From contig CAZWZH010000089.1 in the NCBI GenBank assembly GCA_964638775.1, positions 1 to 20,492 of the forward strand: DNA of 20,492 nucleotides, given 5' to 3'. Origin of the DNA: Azophilus sp964638775. Lineage in GTDB: Bacteria; Pseudomonadota; Gammaproteobacteria; Pseudomonadales; Azotimanducaceae. Below the pieces are notes generated by a model. The model was given only the letters and a program-made list of their open reading frames with translations, was not told the origin of the DNA and ran no database searches. Positions 6,715 to 13,244 of the stretch are shown here, piece after piece; the stretch's first letter is position 1, and each line of letters begins with the position of its first letter. The translations under genes were made by a program, and so were the position numbers.

Positions 6715-7587
6715 ATGGACAAGACCCGCGGCATCGGCGACATCGTCCGCGAAATCGAGAGCGGCATGACCCTCGCCATCGGTGGCTGGGGCGCGCGACG
6801 CAAACCCATGGCCTTCGTCCGGGAACTCCTCAACAGTCCGGTCACCGACCTGACGCTGCTGAGCTACGGCGGCCCGGACGTCGGCATGCTGGCGGCGGCT
6901 GGCAAGCTGAAAAAGCTCGTGTTCGGCTTCGTATCCCTCGACCTGCTGCCCCTGGAGGCTCATTTCCGCGCCGCCCGCCAGGCGGGCGCCTTCGAGGTGA
7001 TGGAACTCGACGAAGGCATGTTCCAGCTCGGCCTGAAGGCCGCGGCGGCCCGGCTGCCGTTTCTGCCAACCCGGGTCGGTGTCGGCTCCGACGTACTGAC
7101 CACCAACCCCGAACTCAAGATGGTTCGCTCGCCCTACGGCGACGAGGAACTGGTGGCCGTGCCCGCGCTGCCGGCGGATGTTGCGGTATGCCATGTCAAC
7201 CAGTGCGATCGTGCGGGCAACTCGCGCATCAGCGGCCCCGATCCCTTCTTCGACGAGTGGTTCTGCCGGGCGGCGTGCAAAGCCTTCCTCACCACCGAGG
7301 AGCTGGTGCCGACGGATGCGTTCGACGACCCGCTGATCGCATTGCAGATGCCCATCGAGCGCAACCTGGTGCACGGCGTCGCGCTGGCGAAACACGGCGC
7401 CCATCCGACCTCCTGCGCACCGGCCTACGGAATCGATGTGGAGCATCTGCGGCACTACAGCGCAGCCGCCAAGGGGGGCTGGCCCGATTACTGCTCCGAT
7501 TACGTCGACGGCGTGGGCCTTTCGGACTATGTCGAGGCCGTGGGCGGCGCGGCCCGCATCGATGGCCTGCCACTGCCGGTGTTCTGA
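6715..7587 (+). CDS. ipdA: IpdA: COCHEA-CoA hydrolase, alpha subunit (CoA-transferase fold)
   Basis: 290 residues with the class I CoA-transferase alpha fold. The wording IGGWGARRKPMAFVREL (22-38), LSYGGPDVGMLA (49-60), FGFVSLD and MELDEGMFQLGL (96-107) matches IpdA of the cholesterol pathway closely. E100 in the DEG segment lies about where the catalytic glutamate of mycobacterial IpdA falls. IpdAB does not transfer CoA; it hydrolytically opens the last steroid ring (ring C) of the CoA thioester COCHEA-CoA. ATG start 10 bp after the dioxygenase stop, with a weak GGAG 14 nt upstream. The partner ipdB follows, as expected for a heterodimer. Presence of IpdA is the best sign that this block handles steroid rings C/D. 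Confidence 0.9.
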   Translation: MDKTRGIGDIVREIESGMTLAIGGWGARRKPMAFVRELLNSPVTDLTLLSYGGPDVGMLAAAGKLKKLVFGFVSLDLLPLEAHFRAARQAGAFEVMELDEGMFQLGLKAAAARLPFLPTRVGVGSDVLTTNPELKMVRSPYGDEELVAVPALPADVAVCHVNQCDRAGNSRISGPDPFFDEWFCRAACKAFLTTEELVPTDAFDDPLIALQMPIERNLVHGVALAKHGAHPTSCAPAYGIDVEHLRHYSAAAKGGWPDYCSDYVDGVGLSDYVEAVGGAARIDGLPLPVF

Positions 7588-7649
7588 CCGGGACACTTCA
7601 TGAACAATCTACCGCCTTTGTTGACAGCATTCCCGGCCTGGAGCGGAAG

Positions 7650-8435
7650 ATGACGTACTCGCTCTCGGAACTCTGTATCTGCGCCGCCGCGGAGGCGTTC
7701 CGCGGCGAGGGCGAAACCATGATCACCAGCATCGGCCTGGTGCCGCGGCTGGCGGCATCCCTGGCCAAATCCACCTTCGCGCCGGATCTCATGATGACCG
7801 AGGGAGAAGCCTACCTGGTCAGCGAGCCCGTGCCCGTGGGCCCGCGGGGCGACTGCCGGCCGAAGATCGAAGGGCTCATGACCTACGAGCGCGTCTTCGA
7901 CATCATTTACCGGGGCCTGCGCCATGCGATGGTCACGCCGGTACAGGTGGACCGGTACGGCCAGATGAACATCTCGGTGATCGGCGACTACGCGAGGCCC
8001 AAAGCCGCATTGCTCGGCGTGCGCGGCTATCCCGGCAACACCGTCAACAACGCCAACTCCATGTTCGTTCCGAGTCACGACAGGCGCACCTTCGTTGCCG
8101 GCGAAGTCGACATGGTGGCGGGGGCCGGATACAACCCGGCGCGCTGGCCGGGTGGGCGGAAACCCGAGTTTCTCGACCTCAGGCGCATCGTTTCCAACCT
8201 GGCGGTGATGGATTTTCAGGGCGCCGGCAACGCCATCCGGGTGATCAGCCTGCACCCGGGCGTCACGATCGATGAGGTGCAGGAGAATACCGGCTTTGCG
8301 CTCGAACGGATGGCGGGCCTGGGCGAAACGGCGCCGCCGACGGCCGATCAGCTCGCCGTGCTGGAACGGCTCGACCCGCACAACCTCAGGGCGACTGTGT
8401 TCAAGGGCAATCCTCCCGGCCACAGGGACGAATAA
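7650..8435 (+). CDS. ipdB: IpdB: COCHEA-CoA hydrolase, beta subunit
   Basis: 261 residues, near the 250 of known IpdB. Family segments seen: MITSIGLVPRLAASLAK, FAPDLMMTEGEA, VDRYGQMNIS, GVRGYPGNTVNNANSMFVP, RIVSNLAVMDF and ISLHPGVTIDEV. These follow the mycobacterial IpdB order (VDRYGNQNIS, GVRGSPGNTINHATSYW, SLHPGVT). It forms the ring-opening hydrolase with IpdA. ATG at 7650 chosen because GGAG stands about 10 nt upstream and the length fits; the frame is open far upstream, but that part is antisense or out of register with ipdA. There is a 62-bp gap after ipdA, and the next gene starts 9 bp after the stop. Confidence 0.9.
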   Translation: MTYSLSELCICAAAEAFRGEGETMITSIGLVPRLAASLAKSTFAPDLMMTEGEAYLVSEPVPVGPRGDCRPKIEGLMTYERVFDIIYRGLRHAMVTPVQVDRYGQMNISVIGDYARPKAALLGVRGYPGNTVNNANSMFVPSHDRRTFVAGEVDMVAGAGYNPARWPGGRKPEFLDLRRIVSNLAVMDFQGAGNAIRVISLHPGVTIDEVQENTGFALERMAGLGETAPPTADQLAVLERLDPHNLRATVFKGNPPGHRDE

Positions 8436-8444
8436 GGGCGCCGG

Positions 8445-9524
8445 GTGACGGCCACGCTTGGAACGCCCTTGACGCGAGCGCTGGGATGCCGCGCGCCGAT
8501 AATCCAGACCGCCATGGGATGGGTAGCGACGCCCGATCTGGTCGTCGCGTCGGTATCCGCGGGGGCCATGGGTTTTCTGGCGGCCGCGGTGATGACGCCT
8601 GAGGAGTGCGCTTCGGCTCTCAAGGAGATCAAGCGCAGGACTCCCGCGCCGTTCGGTGTGAACCTGCACTCCTTCCAGCCTGGCGTCGACCGCATCGTCG
8701 ATGCGTGCATCGAACAGGGGGTGTCGGCCATTTCCTATGGCCGGGCGCCCTCCGCCAAGCTCATCGACAGGGTAAAACAGGCGGGCATCCTCTGCGTTCC
8801 GACCATCGGCGCCGCGAAACATGCGAAGAGGGCCGTGGCACTGGGCGCGGATGTCCTGGTCTGCCAGGGTAGCGAAGGCGGCGGGCACACCGGCGAGACG
8901 CCGACCTGGCTTTTGCTCGCCCAGGTACTGGACATGAACCTCGGCGTGCCGGTGGTGGCCTGCGGCGGCTTCAGGGACGGCCGTGGCCTCGCGGCGGCGC
9001 TCACCTTCGGCGCCGACGGCATCGCCATGGGCACGCGCTTTCTGCTCACCGCCGAGAGTCCGACGCCGGCAGCGACCAAGGCCCGTTACCTCGAAGCCGA
9101 GGTGACCCGCATCAGGGTTTCCACCAGGCTCGACGGCCTGCCGCAACGCATGATCCTGAACCGGCGGCTCGAGTCCCTGGAGCGGGCATCGCGCCTGCGC
9201 CTGTTGCTGATCGCCCTGAACAGCGGCTGGCGTTTCAAGCGGCAGACCGGCGCGAGCCTCGCCGTAATGCTGAGATCCTCCTGGGCCATGGCCAGGCAGT
9301 CGGAACTGTCGTTCGGCCAGACGCTGCTGGCCGCCAATTCGCCCATGATCATTCAGGATTCCATGGTGCACGGCCGGCCGGACGAGGGGGTGCTGCCCAG
9401 CGGGCAGGTCGCCGGGCTGATCGACGACCTGCCGACCTGTGCGGAATTGATCGGCGGAATGGTGACGGAAGCCCGGGAGCGGCTTGCCGGAAACCCGGCG
9501 GTCACTGTCCATGCGGATGACTGA
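8445..9524 (+). CDS. ipdC: IpdC-type flavoprotein (nitronate monooxygenase family)
   Basis: 359 residues forming an FMN-dependent TIM barrel of the 2-nitropropane dioxygenase/nitronate monooxygenase family. Seen: PIIQTAMGWVA (18-28), PFGVNLHS (69-76), IGAAKHAKRA (121-130), the phosphate-binding stretch QGSEGGGHTG (141-150), CGGFRDGRGLAAAL (173-186) and MGTRFLLT (195-202). The order and wording match IpdC, which sits beside ipdAB in actinobacterial cholesterol clusters and acts on a hydroxylated HIP-CoA-type intermediate of rings C/D. True nitronate oxidation is therefore less likely than a reductase role in this pathway. GTG start 9 bp after ipdB. The stop is followed by the doxX leader region. 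Confidence 0.88.
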   Translation: MTATLGTPLTRALGCRAPIIQTAMGWVATPDLVVASVSAGAMGFLAAAVMTPEECASALKEIKRRTPAPFGVNLHSFQPGVDRIVDACIEQGVSAISYGRAPSAKLIDRVKQAGILCVPTIGAAKHAKRAVALGADVLVCQGSEGGGHTGETPTWLLLAQVLDMNLGVPVVACGGFRDGRGLAAALTFGADGIAMGTRFLLTAESPTPAATKARYLEAEVTRIRVSTRLDGLPQRMILNRRLESLERASRLRLLLIALNSGWRFKRQTGASLAVMLRSSWAMARQSELSFGQTLLAANSPMIIQDSMVHGRPDEGVLPSGQVAGLIDDLPTCAELIGGMVTEARERLAGNPAVTVHADD

Positions 9525-9592
9525 AAGGGGAGGGAATGGCACATGAGCGGTATCTGCGAAGGGCGAACAGGATTGCCAGAGAGGAAAATCGA

Positions 9593-10294
9593 ATGCTGAA
9601 AGACCACTTGGCGGCCATCGGCCGCATCCATGATCGGGCGCTCGCCGGGCTCGGGCGCCTCGACGGTGCTGCCTCCCTTCTGATGCGGCTCATTCTCGGG
9701 CCTGTGCTCATCGCTTCCGGCTGGGAGAAAATCACCGGTACGAACTGGTTTGTTCACACGCTGGATTCGTTCCCGTTCCCGTTCAACGTGCTGCCACCGG
9801 AGTTCTCCTGGTTTCTCGCCTCCTGGACCGAGTTCCTCGGCGGCATTCTGCTGCTGTTCGGCCTGGCGACCCGGTTCGTCGCCATACCCCTGGCAGTGAC
9901 GATGTTCGTCGCCGCCTGGTCGGTGCACCTCGACAACGGCTGGGCGGCGATCGCCCCGTCGCGCCCGGCGGCCGTCTGCATTCCGGGCAGCGAAGCCCAC
10001 GCGGCGTCGAGCCGGTTCGAGCGCTTCGTCGAATGCCAGAACGTGAACGCGCGAACCATCGAAGCGTCGAAGCGGCTCGCCAGGGCGAAAGCCATCCTGC
10101 GCGAGCACGGCGACTACCGGTACCTGAACGGCCGGGGCGCCATCGTCAAGCTCAACAACGGCATCGAGTTCGCGGCGATCTACCTGGCCATGCTGCTCGG
10201 CCTGCTCATCATCGGCGGCGGCCGGTACTTCAGCCTGGACTACTATGTCCGTCTGTTCCTGGAGCGCTCGGTTCTGAAGGACACGGGCGGGTAG
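9593..10294 (+). CDS. DoxX-family membrane protein
   Basis: 233 residues with four predicted membrane segments: about 28-46, 72-91, 94-112 and 189-209. The DoxX pattern is clear (LLMRLILGPVLIASGWEKI, then TEFLGGILLLFGLATRF). Between helices 3 and 4 lies an unusual charged insert of about 75 residues (113-188). The family includes quinone-linked and redox-related membrane proteins; the role in this operon is unknown. The ATG at 9593 has GAGAGGAAAA just upstream; an in-frame ATG at 9536 would add 19 residues and is an alternative. An 18-codon frame at 9543-9599 with a strong AGGGGAGGG site overlaps this start and may couple translation. It is the last gene of the plus-strand set; the next gene is convergent. 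Confidence 0.85.
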   Translation: MLKDHLAAIGRIHDRALAGLGRLDGAASLLMRLILGPVLIASGWEKITGTNWFVHTLDSFPFPFNVLPPEFSWFLASWTEFLGGILLLFGLATRFVAIPLAVTMFVAAWSVHLDNGWAAIAPSRPAAVCIPGSEAHAASSRFERFVECQNVNARTIEASKRLARAKAILREHGDYRYLNGRGAIVKLNNGIEFAAIYLAMLLGLLIIGGGRYFSLDYYVRLFLERSVLKDTGG

Positions 10295-10356
10295 CTGCGG
10301 CGTCTACCCCTGTCGTTCCGGCACTGCCGACAACCGCGGCTCCGGACCTCCACGCC

Positions 10357-11460
10357 TCAAGCGGCTGAATTCAGCAGACCGCCGATTCGAACGGCCGCTG
10401 ACGAATCAGCGGGCGAACGGGAGCACAGGATGGTTTTCGCCATCTCGTCGGCAGCGACCATTGCCGGCTGTCCGCTGCGCGCAGCCGCATCGAATATCGC
10501 GGTGAGCCTTTGCGGGATGCGGTGAATCTCGTCGGCCAGCCGTTGCCGGGTGCAGCCGCCGAGATACTCGCGGGCGATGCTGATGACCCCACCGCTGTTG
10601 ATCACGTAGTCGGGGGCGAAGAGTATGCCGCGCTCCTCGAGGCGCATCGCGTCCGAGGCGGTTTCCAGTTGATTGTTGGCGGAGCCGGCGACAACACTGC
10701 ACTTGAGCCCGGGAATGGTTCGGGCGTTCAGCACCGCGCCGAGGGCGCAGGGCGCAAGTATCTCGACATCCTGAAACAGAATTGCTTCCGGCGGGACTGC
10801 CCGGGCGCCGAACTGACGCACGACCCGCTGGACGTTCCCGGCGTTCAGGTCCGCGACGACCAGGCGGGCGCCACGGTCGGCAAGGAGCCTGCACAGGTGA
10901 AAGCCGACGTGGCCGACTCCCTGTACGGCTACCCTCAACCCCTCCAGCGAGTCGACGCCGAACTTTCGCCGCGCGGCCGCTTCCATGCCGAGGGCAACGC
11001 CCAGGGCCGTCCAGGGAGACGGGTCGCCACCGACGGCGCCGTCCGCCCGGGGAAGCCCGGAGACGAATTTCGTCCGGGTTCCCACCTCTACCATGTCCCG
11101 GGTGGAGACGCCGACGTCCTCGCCGGTTATGTACCGGCCGCCCAGGGAGTCCACGGCAACGCCAAGTGCTCGAAAGACCCCTGTCGACTTGGTTTCGCCG
11201 GATTCGCACAGCATGACGCACTTGCCGCCGCCGAAAGGCAGGCCGGCCAGCGCGTTCTTGTAGCTCATCCCCCTCGACAGGCGAAGCACATCGTTCAGGG
11301 CTTCCGCCTCGCTCCCGTAATGCCAGCGCCGGCACCCTCCGGCGGCCGGGCCGAGTGCGGTGGAATGGATCGCGATGATGGCGCGCAATCCGGATGTCTT
11401 GTCGAAGACGTGATGAACGGCTTCATGGTCGTCAAAGGACGGGTTGTCGAAGAGGTGCAT
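10357..11460 (-). CDS. Leucine/valine/phenylalanine-type amino acid dehydrogenase
   Basis: 367 residues, family-typical. The substrate and catalytic lysines are K68 and K80 in SYKNALAGLPFGGGK, the same positions as in Bacillus leucine dehydrogenase. The dinucleotide fold carries GVGHVG at 181-186 with D204 ending the second strand, which fits NAD. ITGEDVGVSTRDM and CALGAVLN also agree with Leu/Val/Phe dehydrogenases. The enzyme oxidatively deaminates branched-chain (or aromatic) amino acids to 2-oxo acids and ammonium. ATG start with GGAG about 8 nt upstream. It diverges from the amidase gene across a 267-bp AT-rich gap and converges on doxX with 62 bp between them, where no terminator is evident. 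Substrate choice among Leu, Val and Phe cannot be settled here. Confidence 0.93.
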   Translation of the reverse strand: MHLFDNPSFDDHEAVHHVFDKTSGLRAIIAIHSTALGPAAGGCRRWHYGSEAEALNDVLRLSRGMSYKNALAGLPFGGGKCVMLCESGETKSTGVFRALGVAVDSLGGRYITGEDVGVSTRDMVEVGTRTKFVSGLPRADGAVGGDPSPWTALGVALGMEAAARRKFGVDSLEGLRVAVQGVGHVGFHLCRLLADRGARLVVADLNAGNVQRVVRQFGARAVPPEAILFQDVEILAPCALGAVLNARTIPGLKCSVVAGSANNQLETASDAMRLEERGILFAPDYVINSGGVISIAREYLGGCTRQRLADEIHRIPQRLTAIFDAAARSGQPAMVAADEMAKTILCSRSPADSSAAVRIGGLLNSAA

Positions 11461-11596
11461 GGCGTGGCTCCGTAGCGGGTTTCGATTGATCGAAAAAATA
11501 CCGGAATTTTGTAGGATTGTTCTTGCAATTTTTTCGTTTTCTCGCTCCTAAATTAGATAAATTAACTAATAATATGTCCATTATGGATTAATATAT

Positions 11597-11624
11597 TTGA
11601 TTAAAAGCAGTCTTTCTGTATAAG
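11597..11624 (+). promoter_or_regulatory. Candidate sigma-70 promoter for the amidase gene
   Basis: TTGATT (11597-11602) and TATAAG (11619-11624) are separated by 16 bp inside the AT-rich gap between the divergent dehydrogenase and amidase genes. Transcription would start near 11631, leaving a leader of about 95 nt that contains the palindrome at 11652-11671. Match quality is moderate and read by eye. Confidence 0.4.
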
Positions 11625-11651
11625 CCGATTTTCCGAGGCGCAAGCGTCGAA

Positions 11652-11671
11652 AATCATCAGTATTGATGATT
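11652..11671. promoter_or_regulatory. Perfect 8-bp palindrome, possible operator
   Basis: AATCATCA-GTAT-TGATGATT is a perfect inverted repeat with 8-bp arms and a 4-bp centre. It lies just downstream of the candidate amidase promoter and 57 bp before the amidase ATG, a position suited to a repressor site or a small leader hairpin. No regulator can be assigned. Confidence 0.45.
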
Positions 11672-11727
11672 CGCGGCGTTCGCCGGATTCGTAAGGTTTT
11701 CAAACCCTTAACGAACATCCTCGAACT

Positions 11728-13230
11728 ATGGGAAGCGCACCCCCCGGGCAACGACTGGCGCGTGCCGCGTTGCTGTCGGTCGGCGCCTGGAAGGCAGGCT
11801 ATGCGGGCGTGCCGGCCCCTCTTCCCGCCATTGCCGACCTGCAGGCATCGATGGCCCGGGGCGAGTTGTCCGGCGAGCGGCTGGTTCGCCGTGCGCTCGA
11901 GGCAGCCGATCGACAGGACTTCCTGAATGCTTTCATTTCGCTCGACAGCCGGGGCGCCCTCGACCGGGCACGGCGCCTGGATGAAATGCGTCTGGGGGGT
12001 GACGTCCTGGGGCCCCTGCACGGGATTCCCGTCGTTGCGAAAGACAATATCCACGTAGCGGGTTTGCCCAATACCGCTGGTACGCCGCTCCTCTCATCCT
12101 TTGTTCCCGTCGTCGACGCTCCGGCCGTGGCCCTCCTGAAAGCGGCGGGCGCCATCGTGCTCGGCAAGACGAACATGCACGAATTGGCCTTCGGCATCAC
12201 CAGCCGCAACACAGCCTTCGGGACGGTCGGAAACGCGCACCGCCGCGACTTCATCGCCGGTGGCAGCAGCGGCGGCACCGCGGTGGCAATCGCCTCGGGC
12301 ATGGCGGTGGCGGGCCTCGGCACCGATACAGGGGGCAGCAGCCGCATTCCAGCGGCACTGAACGGCATCGTCGGGTTCAGGCCCACCGGGGGCCGCTATC
12401 CGTCTGCGGGCATCACACGGATCTCCAGTACACGGGACACCATCGGGCCCATGGCGCGAACCGTGCGCGACGTCGCGCTGCTTGACCGGATTCTGGCGGG
12501 GGAAAGCGCGTCGCTGCCGGAAGTCGGCCTCGTCGGTCTCCGGATCGGCGTTCCCCGCGGTTATTTCTACGACGATCTGCAACCTGAAGTGCGCGAGCCG
12601 GTGGAAAACCTCCTGCGCAGGCTCATCGAAGCCGGCGTGCAACCGGTGCACGCGGATCTGGCCGGCATCGGTCGACTCAATGGGAAAACGGGCTTTCCGA
12701 TCGTGCTGTACGAGGCGCGGACACTCCTGAGCGAATACCTGGCCGTCCACCTGCCTGATCAGTCGCTGAAAAGCCTGGTCGACTCGGTCTCCAGCCCAGA
12801 TGTCCGAGAGCTGATGGGCGATGTGTTGCGTGGGGAAGTTTCCGAGTTCGCCTACCGGCGCGCCAGGGAGCACTACCGGCCGCAATTGCAGCGCCTCTAC
12901 GCCGACTACTTCGGGAAGCACGAGGTCGAGGCGATCCTCTTTCCCACCACGCCACTCACCGCGAGGCCCGTCGGGGAGACCTCCGATGTGGTGGAACTGA
13001 ACGGCGAATCGGTACCCGCATTCGCGACCTACATCCGCAACACGGATCCGGGCAGCAGCGCAAACATTCCGGGGCTAAGCATCCCGCTGCCGGTCCCGGA
13101 CCGGAGCCTGCCCGTGGGCGTCGAGATCGACGGGCCCGAGGGCAGCGACAGGCGCCTCCTTGCCATCGGCGCCGCAATCGAAAGCCTTCTGCAACGACAA
13201 GGCAGCGGGCGTGAACAGGCAAACCAGTGA
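11728..13230 (+). CDS. Amidase signature (AS) family hydrolase
   Basis: 500 residues. The Ser-cisSer-Lys triad is intact: K105 in PVVAKDNI, S180 in GGSSGG and S204 in DTGGSSRIPA, with the same spacings (75 and 24 residues) as in fatty acid amide hydrolase. Family members hydrolyse amides such as indoleacetamide, mandelamide or N-acyl amines; the substrate here is open. The first 35 residues are Ala/Gly-rich but do not form a clear signal peptide. The ATG at 11728 lacks a good ribosome site, so the true start may be a little downstream. The stop overlaps a GTG of the receptor frame (GTGA), so the two genes are probably one transcript. An amidase coupled to a TonB-dependent receptor suggests uptake and cleavage of an amide compound (inference). 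Confidence 0.92.
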   Translation: MGSAPPGQRLARAALLSVGAWKAGYAGVPAPLPAIADLQASMARGELSGERLVRRALEAADRQDFLNAFISLDSRGALDRARRLDEMRLGGDVLGPLHGIPVVAKDNIHVAGLPNTAGTPLLSSFVPVVDAPAVALLKAAGAIVLGKTNMHELAFGITSRNTAFGTVGNAHRRDFIAGGSSGGTAVAIASGMAVAGLGTDTGGSSRIPAALNGIVGFRPTGGRYPSAGITRISSTRDTIGPMARTVRDVALLDRILAGESASLPEVGLVGLRIGVPRGYFYDDLQPEVREPVENLLRRLIEAGVQPVHADLAGIGRLNGKTGFPIVLYEARTLLSEYLAVHLPDQSLKSLVDSVSSPDVRELMGDVLRGEVSEFAYRRAREHYRPQLQRLYADYFGKHEVEAILFPTTPLTARPVGETSDVVELNGESVPAFATYIRNTDPGSSANIPGLSIPLPVPDRSLPVGVEIDGPEGSDRRLLAIGAAIESLLQRQGSGREQANQ

Positions 13231-13244
13231 ACAAGGGGATTATC

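Noticed and set aside
7527..9542. 671-codon minus-strand open frame across ipdB and ipdC
   Set aside because: It has no recognisable domain and lies fully antisense to two well-supported genes.
10295..10356. Intrinsic terminator between doxX and the amino acid dehydrogenase gene
   Set aside because: No stable hairpin followed by a T-run was found in either direction.
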